The notes beneath the pieces were generated by a model that searched no databases, was not told the origin of the DNA, and saw nothing but the letters and a program-made list of their open reading frames with translations. The translations under genes and the position numbers were made by a program. Shown piece after piece: positions 1 through 8,303 of a stretch of 64,000 nt of DNA (positions within the stretch are counted from its first letter, which is position 1; every line of letters starts with the position of its first letter). The stretch comes from Alteromonas hispanica. GTDB taxonomy: Bacteria > Pseudomonadota > Gammaproteobacteria > Enterobacterales > Alteromonadaceae. The stretch spans positions 62,001-126,000 of the forward strand of contig NZ_JAAAWP010000007.1 of assembly GCF_010500915.1 (NCBI RefSeq), given 5' to 3'.

Positions 1-1
1 T

Positions 2-898
2 GGCGGGTTTTTAGGAGCGTCGCTTGCGTACGCCTTCAACCGTGGCGTAAACAGGGGCTTATTTTCAAACGAGGCGGGGCAAGGTTCTGCGCCTATCGCT
101 CACGCGGCAGCGAAAACAAAGGAGCCGGCTTCGGAGGGAATGGTGTCGTTGCTAGAACCCTTCATCGACACAATTTTGATTTGTACTATTACCGGGCTTG
201 TTATCCTCTCTTCTGGTGTTTGGAAAGAGAAGCATGAAAATGTTTTCGACCGCTCAGATATGTTCTTCGTAGACGGCCAGTACGACGATAGCGAGAAGAA
301 AGATGTGGAATCGCTGTATGGCTTTTTGAACGATGTCGAAGGTAATGAGATTAAGCCTTACACGGGTACAATCACAGTGGTAAACGGAACGGCAGTAAGC
401 GGTGATTTTACGCTTATTAACTCGCGCTCTGTGGCGGAAGACGTTAAATATTCTGTGGGCAGCGAAGACCTCTTTACTGGCACACTGAAAATAGAAGACG
501 GAAAACCACTTAAAGATAACTTAGAAGTAAGTGGTAAGTCGTTAGTACATTCAGCCGCACTTACCACTATTGCATTCACGCGAGGCTTCTTCGGTGACTT
601 TGGGCAGTACATTGTTTCTATTGGTCTGTTGTTGTTTGCGTTCTCAACCGCTATTGCGTGGTCTTATTACGGTGACCGTGCTATGACCTACCTTTTAGGC
701 CCCCGTTCTGTTATGCCTTATCGTGTAATCTACGTTGCCGGTTTCGTATGGGCTGCTTTCTCAGATACAACCCTTGTATGGGCGCTGTCGGCGGTAGCAA
801 TTGTGGTTATGACACTGCCTAACTTGTTTGGCATATTGCTATTGAGCAAAGAAATGAAAGAAACGGTCAATGACTACTGGTCGAGAGCCAAGAAATAA
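2..898 (+). CDS. Sodium:alanine/glycine symporter (AGCS family), 5' end outside the window
   Basis: The frame is open from base 2, so the gene starts upstream; 298 C-terminal residues are visible. The piece begins with a stretch containing [20 protein letters not shown] and then [19 protein letters not shown], which is the conserved core of AGCS transporters that take up alanine or glycine with sodium. Several hydrophobic segments follow near the end (roughly residues 200-280 of the visible part). Odd point: a hydrophilic stretch of about 110 residues with charged and Thr/Ser-rich sequence sits between two membrane segments, longer than I expect for the family and probably an extramembrane loop. 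A strong terminator follows, so the gene ends its transcription unit. Confidence 0.9.
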   Translation, partial: GGFLGASLAYAFNRGVNRGLFSNEAGQGSAPIAHAAAKTKEPASEGMVSLLEPFIDTILICTITGLVILSSGVWKEKHENVFDRSDMFFVDGQYDDSEKKDVESLYGFLNDVEGNEIKPYTGTITVVNGTAVSGDFTLINSRSVAEDVKYSVGSEDLFTGTLKIEDGKPLKDNLEVSGKSLVHSAALTTIAFTRGFFGDFGQYIVSIGLLLFAFSTAIAWSYYGDRAMTYLLGPRSVMPYRVIYVAGFVWAAFSDTTLVWALSAVAIVVMTLPNLFGILLLSKEMKETVNDYWSRAKK

Positions 899-974
899 TT
901 TGATGCAACGACTTCAGGATTAATTATTATTTAGGTAATGGATTAGTCTTAATACTGTTGCAATAAGTAAAAAG

Positions 975-1026
975 TGCGAGCGCAGGCATTGCTTAGTTGG
1001 TGGCAATGCAATTCTCGCATTTTTTG
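975..1026 (+). terminator. Rho-independent terminator after the symporter
   Basis: Nested inverted repeats: TGCGAG (975-980) pairs with CTCGCA (1014-1019), and GCATTGC (986-992) pairs with GCAATGC (1003-1009), followed by a run of T (1020-1025). The T run is on the plus strand, so it ends transcription of the symporter gene. Confidence 0.8.
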
Positions 1027-1090
1027 TTTGTGAAGTAGGTAATCCGACTTCATTGTTGCAACCAACTTCAGTATGATACCCGTCCGCGAG

Positions 1091-1125
1091 ACAGAGAGGC
1101 TAAGACGTATTCTCTGTTGTTTTTT
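1091..1125 (+). terminator. Terminator-like hairpin in the leader of the 1154 operon (possible attenuator)
   Basis: ACAGAGA (1091-1097) pairs with TCTCTGT (1111-1117) and is followed by TGTTTTTT. It lies 28 bases before the start of the zinc-ribbon gene and beyond the symporter's own terminator. It could be an attenuator in the leader or a second weak terminator. The stem is only seven pairs, so it may do nothing. Confidence 0.35.
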
Positions 1126-1153
1126 ACTCGCAGCGTATTAACAGGAGCAACGC

Positions 1154-1480
1154 ATGGCATTAGTTGACTGCCCGTCGTGTAAGAAAAAAACCTCTGACAA
1201 GGCGAAGGAGTGTCCTCATTGTGGATTTAAGGTGGGTGACGCAACGTCTGAAGACGTTGAAAGAAAGCAAAGCCTACACAGATTTCAAAAACTCCAAAGC
1301 ATTCAAAATCAGTCTTTACTTGCTATGCTAATTTTCGTGGCGAGTTTTGGTTTTATGTATTGGGGAGGGACTAGGCCAGGAGACCTTCAGCACAACCTTG
1401 CTATTTTAGGAGCGGTTGTCGGGTTTGTTTGGTACCTAGTGAATAGAGCACGTATTGTAATGATAAAGCGTTTTTCTTAG
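1154..1480 (+). CDS. Zinc-ribbon protein with two membrane segments
   Basis: 108 residues. The N-terminus has two CxxC pairs, CPSC (residues 6-9) and CPHC (20-23), the pattern of a small zinc ribbon. Two hydrophobic segments follow, about 53-71 and 82-96, so the ribbon would sit on the cytoplasmic face of the inner membrane. A good ribosome site (AGGAG, about 8 bases before ATG) supports the start. The next gene begins directly after this stop codon, so the protein is the first product of a four-gene operon with a YeaC-like and a DUF349 protein. The function is unknown; I infer a binding or scaffold role only. Confidence 0.75.
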   Translation: MALVDCPSCKKKTSDKAKECPHCGFKVGDATSEDVERKQSLHRFQKLQSIQNQSLLAMLIFVASFGFMYWGGTRPGDLQHNLAILGAVVGFVWYLVNRARIVMIKRFS

Positions 1481-1774
1481 ATGAATATAGATGCATTAGT
1501 AAGCAGTATGACGCCAGAGGTTTATGAACGCTTGCGTCAAGCAGTAGAGACAGGTAAGTGGATAGATGGAACGCCACTTAACGAAGAGCAAAAAGCCAGC
1601 AGTATGCAGGCGGTTATGTTGTATCAGGCGAAAATAGAAAAATCCTCTGAACACATGACAGTAGGCGAGAGCGGTGAAATCGTGCATAAAAGCAAAGCCG
1701 ATTTTAAACGTTCTCTTTCGGACCAAAATAATGATAACAACACGATAGCGCGGTTCAAACAGGATGATATTTAG
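1481..1774 (+). CDS. yeaC: YeaC-like protein (DUF1315)
   Basis: 97 residues. The sequence MTPEVYERLRQAVETGKW followed by DGTPLNEEQK and VMLYQAK matches what I remember of E. coli YeaC and the DUF1315 family: a small soluble protein of unknown function. The C-terminal third is polar and probably disordered. ATG directly follows the stop of the zinc-ribbon gene and its 3' end overlaps the DUF349 gene by 11 bases, so translation of the three is probably coupled. No catalytic motif is visible. Confidence 0.75.
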   Translation: MNIDALVSSMTPEVYERLRQAVETGKWIDGTPLNEEQKASSMQAVMLYQAKIEKSSEHMTVGESGEIVHKSKADFKRSLSDQNNDNNTIARFKQDDI

Positions 1775-4607
1775 TCGTATATTTGCTCCTTCTCACACCA
1801 GTCCAAAGTCAGAAAAAAGACTGGAAGCCATTAAAAATCTCTCACCGGAAAAACAACAAGAAAAAACAATACTGCACGAGTTGGCCTTCAATGATGAAAG
1901 CGCTGATGTGAGCCTTGCTGCGCTAGAGAAACTTAATAGCTTTGTTCTTTGGCTTAAAATGGCGCAGATTGCAAAATCATCAAACGTGAAAAAAGCCGCG
2001 CAGCAGCGTGTAAATGACGCTATTGCTGGAAAAGGCTCACTAGCGTTATCTCGCGAAGAAAAAGCGACTTTTCTATCAGAAACCGCAAGCCCAGACTTAA
2101 TCATTGAAGTAGTGCAACAAGATGTGGCCAATCAGGATTTCGCGCTACTCAGTGAACCTTCACTTGCGCACACTTTACTGGAGAAGGTCGATAAACCGTC
2201 TTTTACCCAGTTTGTATTTTTAAACTGTAATAACCCTCTATTACAGCAGCAACTGATTAATGCACAGTCGCAGATCTCATTGTTGCAGAAGTGGGCTAAA
2301 AAGGCAGGTGATGACAAACTATTAGCTGACTTAAATGCACGTATAGATGCAATCAGAGAGGCTGAGCAAAAACCTGTCGAGCTGAAAAAGCAGCTTACGT
2401 TGTGTTTGTCAAAATACCGCGCTTTGTTAGACAAAACAGATGTGGAGCAAATTGTAGATTTGCAATCTGTGTATGAAAGTGAGTTAACCGGCTTATTCGC
2501 CAACGTTGAAATTCTCAACGCTGATGATCGCGAGGAATACCAGGAAAAACACAGTAAGATAGCGGAGCAAGTTTCTCGCTATCTAGATAGAATTCGTCCG
2601 GCGTGGGAAGAAAAACAACAGCAGTCGCTACTTGCCAATACGCAAGCCCTATGCGAGCAGCAACTAACCCATGCCAAGCAGCAAGTTAACTGGCTTTATA
2701 ATACCCGTCTTTGTGAGGCGACATTAGCAGATGTCGCTACAGTCAACGAGAGCGTTCGTGGTGTTGAAGCCACTATTGAGCATTTAAATCAGCTCGATAA
2801 TAGCAACAAAAGAATGAAAGAAGTTCAGCTAGCTGTTGACGAACTCAACGCAAAGCTAGAGGCCTTTTCTCTTCAGCAGCAGTATGGGCAGAAGCTGTTA
2901 TCCCGCTTGCACACTGTTGAAGATATCGCGCAAAAGCTCACTGATGATGCGTTAGAGGAAGTAGAGCTTCGAGACATTAGAAGTGCTTTTGATACGGCGG
3001 TGGAGGAATACACCGAGCTTAGCAAAGAGCTCATTATGCAACCGCAGGTTATTTTACAACGTTTTAAAGCCGCTACTAAACAAGTTAGAGCAGAGCAAAA
3101 GGCATTGAAATCGAAGCATCTCGATGAGTTACGTCAAGTAAGAAAGCAAATCAGCATTGTCGATAACCTGGTGTCTCAAGGTAAATTTCGCGCTGCAATG
3201 TCAAAGTTTAAAAAGCTTTCAGAAGAGGTACAAGGCCTACCTGCTGATATAAAAAGAGACATTGAAAAGCGCTATCAAAAAACCGCTGATGATATTGCTC
3301 GCCTTGAAGGTTGGCAGAGCTACATTGCAGAACCGCGTAAGCCCGCGCTGGTTGAAGAAGCACAAACTCTTGCAGCGACGCCAGCCGAAAACATCAAGCA
3401 GCGAAGCGAAGCCATTAAATATCTCCGCAGCCAATGGCTGTCATTGAGTGCACCTGCACTGTCTGACTCACAAAATAGTACTGGCGAGCAGACAGAGGAG
3501 CTACAGAAAGCTTTTGATACTGCGCTTGAAAAGGCCTTTGAGCCATGCAGAGAGCATTATGCCAAACTTGATGCAGAGCGAGCTGCAGCACTAGAGCTGC
3601 GTCGCTCAATTATTGTCAAAGCAAAAGATATCGACCCAGACACGCCGCCATCGGAGCTAAGCAAAATACTCGACAGGCTTGCCAAACAGTGGCGAGCCTG
3701 TGGTCAAGTTGAAAAGCAAGACTACGAGCAGCTAAAGCAAGAGTGGAAGGCTGTAAACTCACCACTTCAAAAAACTGTTCGCGAATGGCAGAGTCAAAAT
3801 CAAGCGCTTAAGCAAGCCTTAGTAGATAAGGTAGATGCATTGCAAAGTGCTGAAGATATGGAAGCTGCTGCCCAATCCGCTCAGACATTACAGCAAGAGT
3901 GGAAGCAAATTGGACATGCAGGAAAACGCGAAGAAAGCAGATTATGGGCAGAATTTAAAAAGCGCAATGACGAAGTATTTGAACGTATTAAAAGTCAGCG
4001 CAAAGCCCAAAATAATGCTTTTGCTCAGCGTGCGGAAGCACTGGTTGCTATTTTAGCCTCCATTGCCGTAGAGGCTGATGAAGATACCTATAGCAGCGCT
4101 CTCAAACCAGTGGAAGATGGGTTAGCAGAACTTACAGGTGCCAACCGCACAAAAGTTGAACGCAAAATCAGTGAGCTAAATCGAAAGAGAGAAAATTATC
4201 TGCGCGAAAACCTCAATGAGCGGAAAACAGCACGTGCGCAGGCGTTAATATCACTATTACAAAATAATGAACCCGGTGAGCGAGAAGCGCATCTAGAAAT
4301 TTTAGGTAAGCGCTGGTCGAGTATATACACCAATGCAAGCAACTCAGACACTTCGCGTCATGATAGACAATGGCTAACCGTGGCACTAGAAGTAGCGTGT
4401 GAGATGCCAAGTCCAGAGGCAGATTCGTCAACTCGTTCAAGCGTACAGCTTCAAATGATGACCGCGAAGCTGGAAAGTGGCGAGGCTCCGTCTCCTGCCG
4501 ACATTCTGGGAGATTGGTTATCTCATGGTGAGGTGAAAAGCAGTGAGCACGGGTTACTGCAGCGAGTTATCAGTGTTATCGATAACAAACCAGGTGTGCT
4601 TGCGTAG
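1764..4607 (+). CDS. Large DUF349-repeat coiled-coil protein
   Basis: 947 residues, highly charged, almost entirely helical. The C-terminal half holds several copies of the DUF349 signature, a W at the end of a helix followed by EWK/FKK patterns: around LDRLAKQWRACG, then QEWKAVNSPL, LQQEWKQIG and WAEFKKRNDEVF (about residues 625-760). The first half looks like long coiled coil with Gln/Glu-rich helices. No signal peptide or membrane segment, so cytoplasmic. The role of DUF349 proteins is not settled. It overlaps the YeaC-like gene at its start and abuts the next small gene. Start choice: no better ATG downstream, although the ribosome site is weak, consistent with coupling to the upstream gene. 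Confidence 0.8.
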   Translation: MIFSRIFAPSHTSPKSEKRLEAIKNLSPEKQQEKTILHELAFNDESADVSLAALEKLNSFVLWLKMAQIAKSSNVKKAAQQRVNDAIAGKGSLALSREEKATFLSETASPDLIIEVVQQDVANQDFALLSEPSLAHTLLEKVDKPSFTQFVFLNCNNPLLQQQLINAQSQISLLQKWAKKAGDDKLLADLNARIDAIREAEQKPVELKKQLTLCLSKYRALLDKTDVEQIVDLQSVYESELTGLFANVEILNADDREEYQEKHSKIAEQVSRYLDRIRPAWEEKQQQSLLANTQALCEQQLTHAKQQVNWLYNTRLCEATLADVATVNESVRGVEATIEHLNQLDNSNKRMKEVQLAVDELNAKLEAFSLQQQYGQKLLSRLHTVEDIAQKLTDDALEEVELRDIRSAFDTAVEEYTELSKELIMQPQVILQRFKAATKQVRAEQKALKSKHLDELRQVRKQISIVDNLVSQGKFRAAMSKFKKLSEEVQGLPADIKRDIEKRYQKTADDIARLEGWQSYIAEPRKPALVEEAQTLAATPAENIKQRSEAIKYLRSQWLSLSAPALSDSQNSTGEQTEELQKAFDTALEKAFEPCREHYAKLDAERAAALELRRSIIVKAKDIDPDTPPSELSKILDRLAKQWRACGQVEKQDYEQLKQEWKAVNSPLQKTVREWQSQNQALKQALVDKVDALQSAEDMEAAAQSAQTLQQEWKQIGHAGKREESRLWAEFKKRNDEVFERIKSQRKAQNNAFAQRAEALVAILASIAVEADEDTYSSALKPVEDGLAELTGANRTKVERKISELNRKRENYLRENLNERKTARAQALISLLQNNEPGEREAHLEILGKRWSSIYTNASNSDTSRHDRQWLTVALEVACEMPSPEADSSTRSSVQLQMMTAKLESGEAPSPADILGDWLSHGEVKSSEHGLLQRVISVIDNKPGVLA

Positions 4608-4826
4608 ATGGAAAATAGTGTTGAGTTTGAATTTGGTTCCGAGATGTCAGCCTATCGGTTTCTCAATACTGTGAAGCATATTGATGCTGAAGGTCTTCGG
4701 GTTAAGTTTGGGCAGACAGATCACCATGTGAGCGTCAAATACACATATATCTTGGGAGAGTTTGATCAAACTCTCTCAACGCTAGACGATTTAGCGCGAG
4801 AAATGGGCGGTATTGAAGTGTCTTAA
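4608..4826 (+). CDS. Small conserved-looking protein, last gene of the DUF349 operon
   Basis: 72 residues. ATG follows the DUF349 stop codon with no gap. The sequence alternates short strands and helices (a beta-alpha-beta-beta-alpha pattern can be drawn) and is acidic overall. I do not recognise the family. Position suggests a partner of the DUF349 protein or a product whose translation depends on it. A perfect 20-base palindrome (arms GAGAGTTTGA / TCAAACTCTC, 4756-4775) lies inside the coding region. A strong terminator lies about 40 bases after the stop. Confidence 0.6.
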   Translation: MENSVEFEFGSEMSAYRFLNTVKHIDAEGLRVKFGQTDHHVSVKYTYILGEFDQTLSTLDDLAREMGGIEVS

Positions 4827-4870
4827 CCGATCCTAAGTGGCGTTGTATCGCTAGGTGACAAACGTAAAAA

Positions 4871-4903
4871 AATAGCCGGTAACGTCTACCGGCTATTTTT
4901 TAT
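4871..4903 (+). terminator. Rho-independent terminator of the DUF349 operon
   Basis: AATAGCCGGTA (4871-4881) pairs with TACCGGCTATT (4887-4897) across a 5-base loop, then TTTTATTTTTT. A run of A precedes the hairpin, so it can also stop minus-strand transcription coming from the lipoprotein gene at 4981-5229. Confidence 0.9.
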
Positions 4904-4980
4904 TTTTTCACATAGCGATTCTCATGTGGCGAGAGAGAGTTGTTACTAACAATCCATCCCGCTAGTGAGTCACCTAGTGG

Positions 4981-5229
4981 TTAGCAATCGTCGTCTTCTG
5001 CATCTACGCCTTCTTTGACGTCTTCACAAGCGTCTTCAACGGCGTTTCCTGCGTCATCGGCCATATCACCGATTTCTTCGCCACCGTCTTCGAGAGCGTT
5101 ACCCGCGTCGGTGACCATTTCATCAAGTTCTTCACCTGCGCTTTCAGCGTCGTTTTCACTGCATGCTGCTACAGACAATACAAATATTGATGCCGCTGCT
5201 ACCTTTGCTAAATCTTTAAATGAAATCAT
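4981..5229 (-). CDS. Very acidic small lipoprotein with repeats
   Basis: 82 residues. The N-terminus is a short charged stretch, a hydrophobic core and a lipobox LSVAAC with the acceptor Cys at residue 23. The mature part is almost all Asp/Glu, Ala, Gly and Met, built from imperfect repeats of a D-A-G-N-A-(L/V)-E-D unit (two clear copies). It ends in Cys, with a second Cys in between. A ribosome site AAGGAG lies upstream. No named family is recognised; it resembles the small acidic stress lipoproteins seen in many marine bacteria. It is followed upstream by the DUF1328 gene on the same strand, so they may be co-transcribed. Confidence 0.7.
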   Translation of the reverse strand: MISFKDLAKVAAASIFVLSVAACSENDAESAGEELDEMVTDAGNALEDGGEEIGDMADDAGNAVEDACEDVKEGVDAEDDDC

Positions 5230-5283
5230 ATCCTTACTCCTTTTCTTTAACTATCTAATTTAACTGCTTAATTTGAGGGCGTG

Positions 5284-5460
5284 TTACGCTTTTGGCGCTT
5301 TGCCACGAAGAGCGTTTGCGATTAGCGAGATGACAAGAAACGCTACAAATACGAAAAATAATATTTGTGCAATTCCTGTTGCCGCACCTGCTATGCCCGA
5401 GAAGCCAAAAACTGCTGCAATAATGGCGATAATAAAAAATGTGATTGCCCAGCCTAACAT
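5284..5460 (-). CDS. DUF1328 small membrane protein (YtjA-like)
   Basis: 58 residues: [20 protein letters not shown], then [21 protein letters not shown] and a basic tail ending LRGKAPKA. This is the typical two-helix DUF1328 protein of the inner membrane, known as YtjA in enterobacteria; its function is unknown but it is usually linked to envelope or general stress. An AGAGGA ribosome site precedes the ATG. Its gene sits next to the acidic lipoprotein gene on the same strand with 54 bases between. A long perfect inverted repeat lies about 80 bases upstream and could control it. Confidence 0.85.
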   Translation of the reverse strand: MLGWAITFFIIAIIAAVFGFSGIAGAATGIAQILFFVFVAFLVISLIANALRGKAPKA

Positions 5461-5540
5461 AGTAAGTTCCTCTTGTTGCTTCCGTTTCGTTCAGTAAAGG
5501 TGATGCTATGTTAGTGCCATATTTTTAAGTGTATGTTATT

Positions 5541-5567
5541 AATGATAAAAATTTAATTTTTATCATT
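5541..5567. repeat. Perfect 12-bp inverted repeat upstream of the DUF1328 gene
   Basis: AATGATAAAAAT (5541-5552) and ATTTTTATCATT (5556-5567) are exact reverse complements separated by three bases. The element lies between the divergent DUF1328 and YfbR-like genes, 81 bases from the DUF1328 start and about 150 from the other. A T run follows neither arm, so an operator for a dimeric regulator is a better guess than a terminator. Confidence 0.6.
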
Positions 5568-5720
5568 CTGGACAGTAATTATTGTGCGTCTCAACAATAA
5601 TAATTACAGGTGATTTGCAGTTTTTACAGTCGACAAACTGCGAGAGAGATAATTTACATTGTGTTAATGGGCAGCCAAAAGGTAAGATCGGAAACTTAAA
5701 ATATGTGAAGGAACAGACTA

Positions 5721-6371
5721 ATGGCAAATACACACTCGGCGTTTATCGGACTAATGCAGCGGGCTCGTAACGTAAAGCGATGGCCATTAATGGCTCAGTT
5801 TCAAGACGAAATGCTTTCTACTCACATTTACGAGGCTTCTGTTGTTGGACATATGCTAGGCGCTATAGCGTGCGATATCTTTAAAGAAGATATTGATCCA
5901 GATAGGGTGGCCGCCATGGCGATTTTCCACGAGGGTAGTGAAATTGCAGGGATGAGCGATATACCTAGCCCGGTAAAGTATCACGATCCCGAGACAACAT
6001 CGGCAATCAAGAAGCTTGAACGCCGTTTTGAGGCCATGTTAATCAAAACGTTACCTGAAGCGCTGCAGCATCGCTATCAATCATTAATAGAGCAAGACAA
6101 GGAAGACGCACATGTGACCCTTGCGAAAGCGGCCGACGTTCTATGCGCTTATCTAAAATGTGATTATGAGCTATCCAAATCAAATTCTGAGTTTGCTAAT
6201 GCGATGCAGGAAATGGAAGTGCAACTAAAACGCTACAAAGAAAAGCTGCCCGCTGTGAGCTATTTTTGCCAGATTTTTCTTGAAGATGCTAAAGGTACTC
6301 TTGATGAACAAACAAAGGATTTAGAGTGGATAGAGCGAGCTAATACGCTTCATTTAGATAGCGATGATTAG
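5721..6371 (+). CDS. YfbR-like HD-domain protein (5'-deoxynucleotidase family) with altered HD pair
   Basis: 216 residues. Features of YfbR, the HD-domain 5'-deoxynucleotidase, are present in order: RWPLM near the start (residues 20-24), a first metal His (H35), IPSPVKY (81-87) and AKAADVLCAYLKC with the last metal Asp (D139). The central HDASE of E. coli YfbR reads HEGSE here (H70-E71), so the metal Asp is replaced by Glu while the catalytic Glu (E74) is kept. Cytoplasmic. AAGGA lies before the ATG. A role in dNMP dephosphorylation is likely if the Glu can hold the metal; otherwise the protein could be a diverged or inactive relative. Confidence 0.75.
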   Translation: MANTHSAFIGLMQRARNVKRWPLMAQFQDEMLSTHIYEASVVGHMLGAIACDIFKEDIDPDRVAAMAIFHEGSEIAGMSDIPSPVKYHDPETTSAIKKLERRFEAMLIKTLPEALQHRYQSLIEQDKEDAHVTLAKAADVLCAYLKCDYELSKSNSEFANAMQEMEVQLKRYKEKLPAVSYFCQIFLEDAKGTLDEQTKDLEWIERANTLHLDSDD

Positions 6372-6384
6372 ATAATTTGCGCTA

Positions 6385-6430
6385 AAAAAGCCGGGGTAAA
6401 ACACGAGTTGTTGTTTTACCCTAGCTGGCT
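6385..6430 (-). terminator. Rho-independent terminator of the 6473-7117 lipoprotein gene
   Basis: AGCCGGGGTAAAAC (6389-6402) pairs with the mirrored arm at 6413-6430 with one bulge. Read on the minus strand, the hairpin is followed by TTTTTT (6385-6390). It lies between the convergent YfbR-like and lipoprotein genes. Confidence 0.7.
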
Positions 6431-6472
6431 ATCTAGTTTGCTTCTTGAGCTATATAGGTCACTGGCTCTTAA

Positions 6473-7117
6473 TTAGCTGCCCGAGGGGTTGTAGGGCAGC
6501 GAAGATTGGTGAGCGACAATGCGTAACTTATTATCACTGTCTTTTACGTAAGCAAAGGTATATTCCACTTTGGTTTCATCGCCTTTTGTGTCAGTAAAAT
6601 AATAGTTTCCCATTGCCACAGCCATTCTGCAGCTATTGTTGATAATGCCCACGTTATCAAACTTCACATTTGTGTAAGGTTTAATGGCAAAGCCTTTATC
6701 TTCCGCATAAGCATCATTTCCGCCAACAAAGTAAGACAGAGCAGCATCAAAACTAGATCTAAACTGATCGTTGGCTGCAAGTGTGGGTTTGAAAAGCACA
6801 CTGCTCAAATCGTACCCATACATGTCTTGGATGAAGTCGGCAGCTTCATTAGAATAATCGCCGTTATTGGAATATACCGAGCCTATTTCAACAATACCGT
6901 CGCCCCACATTTTTTGTGCGGCAATAACTTCGCGCTCAGTAATACATGAGTTTGAATAGAGTAGCGAATTATCCAGTGCTTGTGCTGTAAGGGAAGGCGA
7001 TGCGCTTGTTGTGCTACCTGCTTTCTGAGGGTTTGCAACCGCACTGCATCCCGAAGCAAGTAGTATCACGGCTGTTGTAGCGATAGTTTTTGAGCTAATG
7101 ACGTTTAATTTATTCAT
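6473..7117 (-). CDS. Lipoprotein with an NTF2-like domain
   Basis: 214 residues. The N-terminus has a signal sequence and lipobox LLASGC (Cys 24), then a Ser/Thr/Ala-rich linker to about residue 48. The rest (VLFKPTLAANDQFR, AEDKGFAIKPYTNVKFDN, MGNYYFTD, VEYTFAYVKD, HQSSLPY) matches a family of small periplasmic proteins with a cystatin/NTF2-type fold that databases sometimes mislabel as phosphoribosyl-AMP cyclohydrolase. No enzyme active site is visible; binding of a small molecule is a guess. It stands alone on its strand with its own terminator. Confidence 0.7.
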   Translation of the reverse strand: MNKLNVISSKTIATTAVILLASGCSAVANPQKAGSTTSASPSLTAQALDNSLLYSNSCITEREVIAAQKMWGDGIVEIGSVYSNNGDYSNEAADFIQDMYGYDLSSVLFKPTLAANDQFRSSFDAALSYFVGGNDAYAEDKGFAIKPYTNVKFDNVGIINNSCRMAVAMGNYYFTDTKGDETKVEYTFAYVKDSDNKLRIVAHQSSLPYNPSGS

Positions 7118-7337
7118 CTCATAAATCCTTCATCTTGTGTCAGTGAGTCACAATTGCAATTTCAGGTTTATTGCATTGCTTACTGTCAAGCATATAGCGA
7201 AGTGATTACGGCTACTTTTGTAGCAGATTAAAAACAGATGAACATGGAATTAAGAGCAGATTCACGAGGAATAAAGTAAGTTTACGCCTCGTAAAGACGG
7301 TGTTTTAGTTAAGCCAATATCGGCTTAACCGTTTGTA

Positions 7338-7919
7338 TTAATAGTTCTGATTTTTTTCTTCTAGGGGTTGTGCAAGCAACTCGCTAACCGAAAATGCGTT
7401 ATTGCCAAGACTAACTTTGTCATTCGACATCTCGGCGACAATTGAAAAATAAATATCTTTCATCGCTTTCTTTTCAATATCGCTGGGATTTGGCAATGTT
7501 GAAGGTTGTGCAACGTTTGAACATCCAGACATGGTGCACTGTTTATCAGAGGGAAAAGTGACCTGGTCGTTTTTGGTCATTGATATTTCGCGGGCTATAA
7601 CCCGTTTCTTTTCAATGTTTGTAGATGCGACAGCAACAAAATCAAATCCATTAGTCTGCGCGATTTCTGCTGCCCTTCTCAGTGCATACTGCTGCACCTT
7701 ATCAGCAGGCGTCTTGTCAGAAGCTTTAAACAGAATTCGGTATTCTGCGTCGCTTATTTTTTCACTTGAATAACCGTAGCTTTGCTCTGATTTGGCCGAT
7801 TTATAAGGTGTAGGCGATGCTACTGGAACCGACGCACAACCGGCTAAAATGTTGCTTGTGATAATTGTGGCACCTACGACAGCGTGAATATTTCTTATTT
7901 TAAATTTATGACGCATCAA
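7338..7919 (-). CDS. Lipoprotein of the CC0125/CC1285 type
   Basis: 193 residues. Signal sequence with lipobox ILAGC (Cys 28). The core has YRILFKASDKTPADKVQQYALRRAAEIA followed by GFDFVAV, the pattern of CC0125/CC1285-family lipoproteins: a strand, a helix with AxxRAAE, and a buried strand. The C-terminal part is polar and Lys-rich. Function unknown; members are found as envelope proteins of unknown role. The upstream 94-residue gene is on the same strand 22 bases away, so this may be the end of a minus-strand unit that starts at the YqjD-like gene. Confidence 0.65.
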   Translation of the reverse strand: MMRHKFKIRNIHAVVGATIITSNILAGCASVPVASPTPYKSAKSEQSYGYSSEKISDAEYRILFKASDKTPADKVQQYALRRAAEIAQTNGFDFVAVASTNIEKKRVIAREISMTKNDQVTFPSDKQCTMSGCSNVAQPSTLPNPSDIEKKAMKDIYFSIVAEMSNDKVSLGNNAFSVSELLAQPLEEKNQNY

Positions 7920-7941
7920 TAACTTCCTTTTGCCATATTAA

Positions 7942-8226
7942 TTACATTTTAAATAGCGATAGCAACGCGGTTCTGCCTATCGTTGTTAGTGCTGTTTTAC
8001 GATTCTTTTTCACTTTTGGTTTCGCGTCAGATGCACCTTTACAGGCGCCTAAACCCACAATAGAAAGAATAACTTCAGGTTTGCCAAATAAAAAACTGCA
8101 CTGCAATTTGGCGTTTTCTTCCGCTAACGATGCGTGATGCTTTTGGGCATACAGATCTCTTTCTCTTTTCTCGATATCAAGCAACTGTTCTTTCAGTAAA
8201 ACGTTTTTCATCAGTGCGTTAATCAT
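7942..8226 (-). CDS. Small basic protein, third gene of a YqjD/E-like set
   Basis: 94 residues. It starts with a helical, charged region (KEQLLDIEKRERDLYAQK) and ends in a basic tail with a short hydrophobic piece near 60. AGGA lies upstream of the ATG. The gene follows YqjD- and YqjE-like genes, the place held by YqjK in E. coli, and shares the design of YqjK (N-terminal charged helix, basic C-terminus), but sequence likeness is too weak for me to assign that name. The function is unknown. Confidence 0.55.
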   Translation of the reverse strand: MINALMKNVLLKEQLLDIEKRERDLYAQKHHASLAEENAKLQCSFLFGKPEVILSIVGLGACKGASDAKPKVKKNRKTALTTIGRTALLSLFKM

Positions 8227-8303
8227 AACGTTTATCCTATACTATAGCGTAGTTTCAGACTAATGACGTCTTATGGGAGTCTTATGAAAATATTATGCAA
8301 ATT

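Noticed and set aside
2132-2518. Antisense frames within the DUF349 gene
   Set aside because: Cys/Ser-rich shadows of a Glu/Gln/Lys-rich coding strand.
5582-5770. Small plus-strand frame upstream of the YfbR-like gene
   Set aside because: Overlaps the real start, with no ribosome site and no recognisable protein.
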